NCBI RefSeq assembly: GCF_021018805.1 | Contig: NC_086248.1 | Coordinates: 63,311,985-63,375,984 of the forward strand | Length of the DNA stretch: 64,000 nt | Source of the DNA: Prinia subflava | Lineage: Eukaryota; Chordata; Aves; Passeriformes; Cisticolidae | Direction of reading: 5' to 3' | Shown: piece by piece, positions 9,079 through 19,100 of the stretch | Layout of the letters: each line of letters opens with the position of its first letter | Numbering within the stretch: the stretch's first letter is position 1 | Program-made: the position numbers and the translations under genes | Notes under the pieces: model-generated | The model's input: only the letters and a program-made list of their open reading frames with translations | What the model was told of the DNA's origin: nothing | The model's database searches: none

Positions 9079-9369
9079 CATGAGATACAACCAGGAGGTA
9101 AAGTACTGATCAGAGCTTAGAAAGCGGTGTCATTAACCCCTCATTAGGAGGGACCCTTTCTTGTCCTTTTAACTACAGATACAACCATCCGAACAGCTGA
9201 AAGAGGCTGGACACACGCCTCCAGGGTTAAGAAACTAACAGCCCCGAGGGAAAACCCCGAATGGAAGGTCATCTCTTCCCCCGGAGATCTGAGGGTCCGG
9301 CTGCACCGAGGATGCCAACACCCTGGAAACATTAAGCTGCAGCCTAGAGGAGCCTCAAAAGAAACTTAA
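9079..9369 (+). pseudogene. pol: pol fragment: integrase C-terminal (GPY/F, SH3-like) domain with two in-frame TAG codons
   Basis: One frame holds the whole C-terminal DNA-binding domain of a gammaretrovirus-like integrase. It begins IQPGGKVLIRA, then has the EGPFLVLLTT motif (the GPY/F signature), WTHASRVKK and a basic end, and stops at TAA 9367-9369. TAG at 9118 and TAG at 9145 fall where the family has Trp (after LIRA, and in the R-W before EGPF). Both fit TGG-to-TAG changes, and the CAT at 9142 fits an Arg codon changed by G-to-A. The 73 codons after the second TAG are intact. Confidence 0.88.
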
Positions 9370-9847
9370 TAACCACCCGACAAGGAGGACTGAGAGAGGG
9401 AAGGGTAACCAGAAAGAAGGTGTTAGAACATCAGGAAGGGTGAATCCGGAGCTCCAGAAATTTAAAGAGAAAGAACTCCAACCCCAGGATATCAGAAACA
9501 AATGGCAGAAGAAATATCCATGCGCTGCTCTGAACCTGGATGCCCCCCTGCAATCCATATATCCATTTCAAATACAATTATTGTCTTGAAATTTGGGTGG
9601 TGCACTGCAAGTGGGGGTGGGGGGGCCGCTGGGGTTATGCCCCAGGTGTTCTGAGGAAAAACAGACTCTGACTATGCGATTCTTAAACTGTGCCACACGT
9701 TTGGGATTGATAGAACCAAAGTATCCCGGGTGGTATTCAATATACGAAAAGGGGTTAAAGGGAAAATTAGATCTAAAGGCCCAAGTGTTAGCCACAGAGT
9801 GCCGTCGAACTAATGTAGTGCCGTGGGTGGCAGAGCAAGTAAAGTAA
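9293..9847 (+). pseudogene. Open frame in the env position, unidentified, one internal stop
   Basis: A frame overlapping the end of integrase by 77 bases, open from 9293 to TGA 9587-9589 and again to TAA 9845-9847, about 183 codons with a single stop. Retroviral env genes often overlap the end of pol in another frame, so by position this may be an env or accessory remnant. The first half is Lys/Glu/Gln-rich. The second contains CPRC and a charged stretch with YPGWYSIYEKG. I see no signal peptide, no CX6CC or fusion-peptide motif and no transmembrane helix, and no ATG near the start. Product unknown. Confidence 0.4.
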
Positions 9848-10202
9848 TCTCGGTGGGGAATTTTTAAAAAAGGAAGTGTGCCGTCCGAACCACCCCGAGG
9901 GTCCGAGCAGAGAGCCCCTGCTGTCGCGAAGAAACTTCCCCGTTGTTCGGTTGCAACCCGACAGACGCTGGGCCAGACAGAGGGAAGCCTCTGCGGATCA
10001 CTCTAGGGAGTGTGACATAAGGCTCCTCCAAAAAGTTACCCCTGTTAAGACACAAGTAACTAGCTGGCACTCAAAGGCAGTCAGGGACATGGGAATTGGA
10101 AAGATAGAAGAAAAGCAGAAAAGGCAAACATGGTTCAGGAATCGCTGGTCAGGTGTTTCTCCAAGGAACGGGAAACTCGAGAGAGGAAAACAATTAAGTT
10201 AA
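9843..10202 (+). pseudogene. Open frame before the 3' LTR, unidentified, very basic
   Basis: Open from after TAA 9840 to the stop at 10200-10202, about 119 codons, ending about 30 bases before the polypurine tract. It lacks an ATG near its beginning; the only clear ATG is near 10089 (MGIGKIEEKQ). Composition is rich in Arg, Lys and Ser with no hydrophobic segment, so it is not an envelope transmembrane protein. It could be a decayed accessory frame or simply GC-rich chance. No relative recognised. Confidence 0.35.
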
Positions 10203-10230
10203 ATACAAAACATGAATTAAAATTATTGAC

Positions 10231-10251
10231 AAAAGAAAAGAAATGGGGGAG
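10231..10251 (+). other. Polypurine tract (plus-strand primer)
   Basis: Twenty-one bases, all purine except T10244, ending GGGGGAG two bases before the TG of the 3' LTR. This is the standard place for the RNase H-resistant primer of plus-strand DNA synthesis. Confidence 0.88.
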
Positions 10252-10252
10252 T

Positions 10253-10899
10253 TGTGAGAAATATGGTTATTTAATTCATGTTTTATAAATAATTATAGAT
10301 TGGGAACTGTGATATATATTGTATGAATTTCTGTAAAGCACCTCCCTGATCTTCCGGGTTCCAAAAATGGAAGGTGAGAACGACTTGCCCCTGCCTACGT
10401 GCAGCTCAACTCATTGGGACTCGCAACAGGTCAAACGCTACGTGCCAGCAAAGACGTGCCAGCGAGGACTTACACCGGTCATCACACACCTCTACGACAG
10501 TTACTCAAAGCAAAGACTAACTCTGGACATTAGCATTTGAATGTGCCCGGGGACCCTTTCGGGAATTAATGTAAATAAAGTTAATGGTCGATGATTAGAG
10601 AAACAATGGGAGGAAAGTTGCCGAGGGGGAAACTAAGTGTATTTAAGTTGGGTCTTTAGGTGGGCAAGTTTGTGAACCCAGCTAGAGACAAGGCTGCCAG
10701 GTCCTGTGTCTCTGGGGTCACCCTTGGCTCTACTTTTCCCGGGAAAACTTCGGTCAAGTAAGTTTGCTGTTCGTGGGGTTCGTATTGTTTTGTTTTTATT
10801 GTTTGAAATTGTTATAATTTGATTCTAAATTTTGTGATTTAGATGTTAATAAACCAAACTATTGAATTTGGCAATAAATTTGTCCTGGCGTTTATAACA
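10253..10899 (+). repeat. 3' LTR
   Basis: 647 bp, collinear with the 5' LTR at an offset of 6,349 bases and with no indels that I can see. The differences are A10257 and A10745 where the 5' LTR has G. It starts immediately after the polypurine tract plus two bases, as expected for a retroviral plus-strand primer. Confidence 0.96.
10848..10878 (+). terminator. Polyadenylation signals of the 3' LTR (two AATAAA)
   Basis: The same pair as in the 5' LTR, shifted by 6,349 bases. They would end the genomic transcript close to the right edge of the element. Confidence 0.6.
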
Positions 10900-10904
10900 G
10901 TTAC
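10900..10904. repeat. Target-site duplication, right copy (GTTAC)
   Basis: Identical to the five bases before the 5' LTR. Because both copies are intact and match, the two LTRs belong to one insertion and were not joined by later recombination. Confidence 0.93.
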
Positions 10905-13261
10905 TAAATCAGGCAAGAAATAAAACCCATCATACAAAATGCAGTGCAGGTTTTTGGGACAGCAATATACTTTTGGTTATAAAGGTGGACAGAGGTACAT
11001 TTTGCATTGGGAAGAAAACAGAAAACATTACACAGAACATGGAATTGAAGAAATATAAATTAACAGCTTCATGACTGCCAGCTGTGAGGTCTTTTTGGAT
11101 CTATCTGAAATTCTCAACTGTATTAACTTTGAAAAAGTAGAGATGTACTGGTAATGTAATATTGCACTTGTTACATGGATATGGACAGGTAAATCTGCCT
11201 TAGATCAAGCTCCAACTGACAGCCAGATTTCACCAGAGTGACATACATGAAGGCAGTATTCTTATAATTCTTACACAGTTTGGACTCAGTGTCTCTCCTT
11301 TTAAGCATATTCTATTTTTCAAATTGATCATTCCCACCTAAATAAAAGTGGCTACAGATCCTCTTTGTATGCTTCTGGTTTATTGTCTGCATTGTCCCAC
11401 AATGACACAAACATGTGTTTGTGATATAGATATAGATTAGATATAGATATAGATAGATATAGATAGATATAGATATAGAGATAGAGATATAGGTGATATG
11501 GCTATAGATATAAAACACGTTTTTGTCTCAGACAAGTGGTACCAAACCCCACTTGCTTTCTCTGTGTTCCTGAACCCCACTAGCTCCTGCAGACAACCTA
11601 AATTAAGTCAGATGTTGTCTACATTTCACACCCAACCTTGCTGTGAGGTGGTCCCACCACTCCAGCTTTGGTGGTGGATCTCAGGGCCATCTTGGCTGCA
11701 CAACCAGGAGGGCTCACTGGAGCCAGGCACGGAATGACACGTCCCAGCACATGGGAGTTAGCTATCCCCAAATGAGTCCTTTCACATTTACATGCAGGTC
11801 TTACCCAATGCTTTCCCCAAAGGCACAGCAACTGAATCATTTCAGAGCTCACAGGAAGCAAACAGATGGTCAGCAGGAATATGATACATGATTATATCTG
11901 TGCATAAACGTATGCATATTTGAAAGCATGTACAAGCCTCCTTGGAGTGAGTATACAGAATTTCACTGCTTTTTCTAGGGTTCTGGGAAGCTGTTTTCAG
12001 CTTGAACTTAGTGTCAAATAAATCTTGTTTATAGGTCACTTGTGATAGTTTGCAACCAAGCTGCATAGCACTGTGAAGCAGATAGCATTGCATATTATAT
12101 CATGAAGAATTCCTGATGCAAAAATAAGGAAAACATTTTAGATCTCTTGCTTTTGTGTTTTGGAGCTTCTCTTGACATGGAGAAACTTGCTGAAATAAAT
12201 GAAATAAATGAAATGCCACATAGAGCACCTGACACAAGTGAATTATGCTAATAGAATGGGTGTGTGTAGTTCATCATAGATGTATATCTCATGGTCTCTG
12301 TTCACACCTCAGCATCTCATTCACACATTCTTGAAAGAAGGATCAATCAAAAGCGAGGTGCTAAATAGCATGCCTTTAGTTAACTCGATTTCAGAAGTTT
12401 CTAGGAGTTTCTATGAATCCAAGAAACAGGGGAGATGCTCATTGTATGGATTTTCCATTTAAATATGGAAAAAATCTTGCCCTCCAAATTTTTATTCTCT
12501 TTTCTCATCCCTTGAATGTATTTTCCAAATATCTCTCTTTCCCACTGCCTCCTTTCAATGAACACCATGCATTCAAACTTCTTACCCACTGGGTGACTTG
12601 CCATTTCATCTGCTGCTCCACGATCAGCTCATCTCTTCTCAGAGATGTTTTGAAGAACTCTGTACAATTTACTTGATGAGTTTTCATATCAAAAAGCATC
12701 ACCTTGCAACCTAAACATGAATAGAAATGTTTTGGCATGGGAAAGTGATGCAAGAGGATGGGGATAAGAGAAGAAGCAGCAAGCTCTTTTCAGCAGAACA
12801 TCTGTGACAATCTAAGAGCCACTATTTCCAGAAGCATCCTGTCTTCACAAGCTAAGCCTTTCCCCTGTATTGCAGACCAGGTATCACACTCAGGCTCGTG
12901 GGCCCCTTTCAGAGTCCCTCCCACCAGGCTGGCCCGGTAAATAGATGCAGAGAAAAGGAAATTCTGAGGGGCTGCAAAGTGTATGCCTAGGGCCTCACTT
13001 TTTGGTTCAAGTTTCCAACACCTAAATCTGACCTTCCCTACCTCTTCACACTATGGCTTGTTCACTAAAGCATGGTGAAAAGAGCCAGAGTTTTTCCTGA
13101 AGTCTTTATGCATTTAGTCAGGACTCACTTCCGCGGACATGTGACAATCTTTTCCAAACAGATAATAATTTAACACTTTAGGATCTGTCACCTCAATTTG
13201 AAAAGCAAAGCTTCTGTACTTTTCTGACCAAACTACCATGATTCAAACCATCCTACCATAC
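10905..13261. other. Non-coding flank right of the provirus
   Basis: Unique AT-rich sequence with the microsatellite listed separately and a short (GAAATAAAT)n-like repeat at about 12190-12214. No supported gene. Confidence 0.55.
11422..11512. repeat. (GATA)n / (GATATA)n microsatellite
   Basis: About 90 bp of GATA and GATATA units with minor interruptions. Confidence 0.92.
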
Positions 13262-13830
13262 TCTACATAAGAGACCTCAGTGGCAGTTTTGCAGTTGTTA
13301 TCCCTCTGTATTTGGCACTGGTGAAGCCATACCTTAAATCCAGCTCTGAATCACTCACTTCAGAAAGGACATTGACGTGCTGAAGTGAGTCAGAGAAGGG
13401 CAGCAGAGCTGGGGAAAGGTCTGGAACACAAGTCCTATGAGGAGCATCTGAGTGAGCTGAGTGGTTTAGCCTGGAGAGAAGGAGGCTCAGGGGAGACCTC
13501 ATCATTCTCTACAACTGCCTGAAAGAAGGCTGTAGCCAGGTGGAGTTTGACTTCTTCTTCCAGGCAACAGGATGAGAGGATACATGCTACATCAGGGGAT
13601 GTTCAAGCTGGACATTAGGAGGAATTTCATCACAGAAAGAGTGATTAGTTATGGGAATGGACTGCCGAGGGAGGTGGTGGAGTTCCTTGAGGTATTTAAG
13701 CCTTGAGGTGTTTACAAAATGACTGGAGGTGGCACTGAGGGCCATCGTCTAGTTTGCATGGTGGTGTTTGGTCATAGGCTGGACTCAGTCATCTAGGATG
13801 TCTTTTCCAACCTAATTGATTCTGTGATTC
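13262..13830 (+). mobile_element. CR1 LINE, 5'-truncated 3' end
   Basis: About 570 bp from the C-terminal end of the CR1 reverse transcriptase through the short 3' UTR. The start reads VIPLYLALVKP in translation, a conserved CR1 block. Further on come the CTGGACATTAGGAGGAATTT and GGACTGCCGAGGGAGGTGGT blocks typical of avian CR1, and it closes with TTTTCCAACCTAATTGATTC and TGTGATTC. Frames are broken. The 5' truncation is the normal outcome of target-primed reverse transcription. Confidence 0.92.
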
Positions 13831-15859
13831 ATGTCTCCTGTCTCTTTTTGTAAGTCAACAACATTCATGTCTTGTCATTGGTTATCTTTATATCTCAAAG
13901 TAATACCCTCTTAAAGCAACACTTTCACATGAAACATTCAATTCTGACTCAAGTGTGCGAATGTTAACAAGTGACTTGATCCCTGATTTCAAGTAGAAAT
14001 TGCTCCTCCAGTATTAAAAGTTCACTGTTCTATAGCACATAAGCAAATCATCATACAGGAAAAAATTTTGAAGGCATTTATGTTCTCTGTATTTTCTGCA
14101 GATTCTCATGCAGTGTCTCTGGACTCATCTCCTTCCTTTTCTGTTTTCATTCTACAGGCTTCTCCAGACTTTTTATCTGAGGTAAGTGATTATCAGTTGA
14201 TTCAAGATACTTACCATATTTGCAAGAACTAGCACAGACCTCTCACATATTTGGTCTAGGTGTGATAAGAACATTTGCTCTTTATACATTAGCCCCACTT
14301 AAAACCTGTCAAAGACACCAAGTGGTCCTGCAATTTATCATCTATCCTGCAGAGCAAGCGAAGCTGGGTGGTTGGCTTCATCAGCCCTTTAAGACCAGAT
14401 TTCACTATTGCTGCCTCAAAACAGCCACAGCTCAGAGAGGCTGGCTCAGAGAGGCTCATGTTGTGTGATGTGATCTAACTGCGGCATGATCTGTAGGAAG
14501 GCAGCTCTGTACCCTTCCATCAGTGGAAGGTGCCCCGAACACAACAAAGGTAAGTGCTCTAGGTGAGGCTACAGCCCCTCAAGCTACATCTGTAATGGTA
14601 AAATAAACAGTGCTGGGCCAGCTGTGGCACTGAGCCTCTATCATCTCCATTGTTAAATTTCTAGAATGATTTTGACCTAGGGCAGTCTTGCACTCACCCA
14701 AACAATCTGCAGGAAGACTTCTTGAGCTAGCACTGACCAGGGATTCTCCCCACTAGAGCACCTGGCTACAACCACCTTGCTATCCAAGTGTAAAAGTGTT
14801 TAATTGTGTGGCTCCAGGCAATCCAGTGCCAGATGACTTCAGCAGCAAAGAGATGGACGTTTGATTTACTAATAGAGATGTAGCCTCGCTGTCTAACAAC
14901 TTCCTGTGAAGCTGGAAGTGGAAGTTCTGAAGGACCCCAGCGGGTTCCCATGCCCTGGATTGCCCCTCTGCTAGCTCTGAAAAGCCAGATCCTGAATTCT
15001 CTGTTAAAGTCTTCAACAGTATTGCATGAAAAGGGGCATGAGAAGCTATACAGCAGACACAATTTTCCAGCCTTCAGATAATCATCCCCAGGTCCATATG
15101 CAGAAGGAAAAATATATATGCCTGGGTTTCTTTAATAGATTATGCAGTCTACTTGCTCAAATTTATCACATGGGCTAATGTAAGATTTACTGTCCATAAT
15201 TAATCAACCTTAGGCAAGAATATTTAGCACTTCTACTCCATTTTTCATTTTCAAAGTGCTTTTCAAACACTACCTAATTAAACATCAGGACCAATTATTT
15301 CCATGGTACTTTACAGACACTGTTAAAAAATGAAATAAGCACATTTTAGCATGTACATGAGGAATCTTTTAAAGTCAAAACAGCTCTATTTTCAATCTGC
15401 TGAAGGAATGAAAGCAGTAATAGGACTGAGATTTCCAAACAGACCACAGCAGCAGCCAGTTAGGTCTGCTCCTGTGCACACAAAAGCCTGTAATCCAGCC
15501 GCCTTCTTAAAACTTCTATCTAACAGTTTCACTTTGCCTGTGAGAGGACACTTTATTACTAAAGAACTGTGGAACTGGCATGAGAAAGAATTAATTCTTT
15601 GCAAGGGACATATGCCGTCACTGGGCTGGGGTTCTGATTCATATGCTCAGCAGGAGCTCATGAGGTCACACCTGTAAGTCTCACCTCATTTCTTTCACAG
15701 GGGTAGCGGAACAAGCTACGTGTTCACACAGCAGTGTCTTCTCCAGCAAGGCAAATCCAAGGCATGGTATTTACTCACTAAAAACTGTTCCAATGTCCTT
15801 CCCTCATGACCAGAAATACAGACAGCATAGGCAATTTTTTGACCACCTCTAAGGAGAAA
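13831..15859. other. Non-coding stretch
   Basis: No gene found. A weak MIR-like SINE relic may lie at about 15240-15330: the CAAAGTGCTTTTCAAACACT block followed by an ATTATTTCCATGGTACTTTA block resembles the MIR core and 3' part, but similarity is low. Confidence 0.5.
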
Positions 15860-16103
15860 ACTGGGTGTGGTGGGCCATGCCTGTCATCCCAGCTTCTGCA
15901 GAGGTGGGTGGGTGCCCATGGAGCCTGGGGCTTCAGTGTGCTCAGCCCGTTTTCCACATCATGTTTGGCACCAGTCTGATGATCCCTGAGCTCAGGTCAG
16001 CAGGTTGCCTAAGGCAGGGAGATCCCACTTGGACCAGAAACAGAACATCTTAGTTTCTGGCAGCACAGTCCTGTTTACCCAGGGACATGTACTGAGACTG
16101 TGG
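15860..16103 (+). pseudogene. RN7SL (pseudogene): 7SL (signal recognition particle) RNA pseudogene
   Basis: Collinear with vertebrate 7SL RNA along nearly its full length. The 5' domain CTGGGTGTGGTGGGCCATGC and CTGTCATCCCAGCTTCTGC match the Alu domain start. The S domain contains GTTTGGCACCAGTCTGATGA (equivalent of GTTCGGCATCAATATGGTGA) and the exact CAGGTTGCCTAAGG block (16001-16014), followed by the GGACCAGAAACAGA segment. The 3' end matches the GGGCAACATAGCGAGAC region only loosely. Many substitutions in paired and protein-binding positions and a deletion near the 3' domain argue against function. 7SL copies in birds did not found an Alu-like family, so an isolated copy is informative. No clear poly(A) tail or flanking duplication was seen. 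Confidence 0.85.
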
Positions 16104-19100
16104 TGATTCAGCCTTAGGCCAGTTGACAGTAGATTTTGACTGAGTGTACACACAGCCCCTCCTGTGCTCTCTGCTACAGACACAATGCAGAGGTAAGGCA
16201 CAGACAGCACCGAGCCAGGGTTGTCAGGGCTTAACAGCAAGTTCTTATTCGTGCCAGAATCCTTCTTACCGCAATAGTGAAGAAAGGATTAACACTGCAT
16301 AAATAGGCAAACAAGGGCAGAAAGTGTGACACTTCCCTGACAAGATAAACAAAATCAAGAAGCAAAATATTCTTCATTAAACATTAAAAGTTTATGGATC
16401 TGCCAGCGTGCCCTGGTGCAGTTCTGGTCAGATACTTAACAACTACATAAGTCAGTTCCCTTACTGGAAGCAGCCTAGCCAGGCAAACATGGCATTCTGC
16501 ACCACCATTAAACCCTGCTGCAAAGTCAGCTGTATTGACTCAGCACATCACACTAATGTTGCTCCACTTCTTCTGGGGCCTGGACAGGTTTATGCAGCAC
16601 AGCTAACTCAGTGCAGCACTTAGATGAGCTCTCCAGGTACACATCAAGGCAGGGGACAGCAAACTTTCAAGGATGGTGTGTACCAGATGGTATTTTTCTT
16701 TCCCAGATTAGAGGTTAAACATGCTGGTAAGAACGCTGTGGGATCCATGAGAGACTGCCTCTTACAGAAACAATATGCTACCATTTTCTATCATCATTAA
16801 ATTGCATCTGTACAAGGCAGAAGCTCCTGCTGCTCTCAGAATAAGCCAGAAGGTGGGAGCCACCAACGTCTCTCTCCAGATGGCACAGCTCTCTCCAAAA
16901 CCAGCTCTGTGCTAGCCCTACTGGTGTTTTTAGAAACTGACCTCCATGATGTCACTGGTTTCAATGCCCCAGACTGTGAATAGGCTGGAAGAGTCCAGGG
17001 GTGCAACAAAAAATGTTCTGCAAAACTGAAATTTATGGCTAAGGCTTTTTTGCATTATCCTTGAGTGATATGCTTGGGCACAGCTGCCTTACGAAGAAAC
17101 TACAGAATTATATTCTGGCTTATATGTCAGCAAATTTACCTTCAATTCACAATTAAATGAGCCAAATGTCTTTCATAAGAATGTTAAAAGCTGGGCTTTG
17201 GGTTACACTGTTGACCTAAATGCTTCAGCTCCCTGTCTGTGAAATGGGAACAGTCTTTCCAGCAAGGACATTGCTGAAAGAATTTCATTCCTGCTTATAA
17301 AACTCTACCATAGTGAAGTGATAAGAGATCTAGATGTGTCAGTTTTACTAAACTATTTAAAATATCCATAGTAGTAAAAATGGTCCCAGCCTTTCTTTGC
17401 TTGTGCTAGTGTAAATGGAAGCAATTGTATTGAACACAGCTCAGAAATTTAATTGTAATCTGTCTTTACATCTTTCTATGTAATTAAAATGGATAACAGG
17501 AATTTTTCTGATCCCACTCTCAGCTAAGTTACATCAGCTTTTTATCTGAGGACCCGTTTATGGGGCTATTTGTTTTAAACTTCAGTCAATTTCAAGGCTT
17601 ACACAAATGCCATGGATGTTTTAATTTATTTATTTCAGTATTGTCCCTTGGAAAGAGCAACTTGGAGGATGCACAAGCCTGAGTTTGAAAAAAAAGCCAT
17701 AAAATAATTTCTGAAACTGTGTGAGAAGCCAAAGCAGCAGATCTTTTAACACTTAGTCATAATTATGCAGAAACTAGGGGAAAATGAATTGCACCTACCT
17801 GTGTACAGGAAATGTTTTTGATTTAAGTTTTGCCGTATATCCCCAAATGCATTTTTACCCTCCTGACTCACCTGACTGTTCCAGGAACACTGCATGGCGT
17901 AGACACAGCTAAAGGCTACACTTCATTGATCACAGCTGATCCTAAGGTTAAGAAGCCTTTCCCTCTAGGGTGGAAGCTGCTCAGTTCAGCACCTCTTGGA
18001 AGGGACATGGTGACTGGCAGAGTCTGCTCCCAGTCCACTGCAAACATCAAGTGCCAAATCCCAGCTTTGAGAACAATATAATTTCAGACAGAAATAAAAA
18101 GAAAAAAAAAATGGAAAGGACAAGTGATTGTAACTTTTCTATTCCTAATACCTTCTTTTCCAAGAATATTTGGTAAAATAATTTTCCTGGATTTATTTAT
18201 AAATGAGCCTGAGGAGCTGAATGGATTCATTTCATACCACCCTCTGGAAGCTGGATGAAGAGAGCCCCAGCAAGAATGTTGCCATATCAGCCCAGTAGCT
18301 ATGCCTCTAATCACTCCAGAAATGTGTTTTCCCACAAGTAAACCTGTCAGCGTCCCTCCACTTATGAGTCTATGTCAAAAAACGTACAATAGTAGGAGGA
18401 GACCTCAGGCTAGATCCATACGGCAGTTGTTATGTCCTCATTGCAAGTGATCAGAAAGGCCAAACTTCCTTTTTCTTCTGATTTGATGAGTTAGATGATA
18501 CCTGAGGCACAAAACAAAACTGAACTGATCATTTTTTCTACATTCACTTGCAGTGCAGAATGGGTTTTACAGGCAATATTTTTACAGGTAAGCCAGTCAG
18601 ACGTAAACACTTTGTACAGTGTGATTTTCCAAACAAGCTCCAGATCTGATACTGTGTAATCCTGATCCTAGCCCTGATATCTCCCACTCACAGTGTGGCT
18701 GAAAGAGGCTACAATAAGAAGATGTGAGTGCAAATGGACAAATGGGAACTGTGATGGTACCACTCCTGATTAGATGCCTGATGAAGCACCAAAGGCAGTG
18801 GGCCAAACAATGCCATGCATTACTAACCAACCCCCCCAGGCTTACCCATGAATCACAGCACAAGTTTTTATTTCTGGTAATTTACAAGGTATGATAATAT
18901 GGATGGCCGCCAGTTAAGTACACAAGTCAAAAATGCAATCCCTACATCAAGGAGACTAGGATACATTTCATCTGCCACAAATTGTGGACTAGTCAGTATT
19001 TGGTTTGGAGCTCCTTAGTAGCCGTCCATTATTGCATGCCACATTTTATTACTCTGCACCTAAAAAAATTAATGATACTCTGATTAAGAAAGATAGGAAA

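Larger units (their letters stand above)
3904..10899 (+). mobile_element. Complete LTR-to-LTR endogenous retrovirus, gammaretrovirus-like, coding-defective
   Basis: A 6,996-bp provirus bounded by two 647-bp direct repeats that begin TG and end CA and are flanked by the same 5 bases, GTTAC. In order it holds: 5' LTR, primer binding site, leader, gag remnant, a block without viral coding, pol fragments, a second such block, the integrase C-terminus, two unidentified open frames, polypurine tract and 3' LTR. The pol pieces resemble the gammaretrovirus-like (class I) ERVs of birds. The lysine-tRNA primer site is more often met in beta-, lenti- and spumaviruses. No complete capsid, nucleocapsid, protease, polymerase, integrase or envelope can be read, so the copy cannot make particles by itself. 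All cis-signals needed for transcription, priming and integration look intact. The family name is not certain from sequence alone. Confidence 0.96.

Noticed and set aside
9293..10202. Call as an env gene
   Set aside because: The position fits, but no signal peptide, cysteine motif, fusion peptide or transmembrane helix is visible, so it is listed only as unidentified frames.
13263..13505. 80-codon - strand frame
   Set aside because: It lies antisense to a clear CR1 fragment and is a shadow of it.
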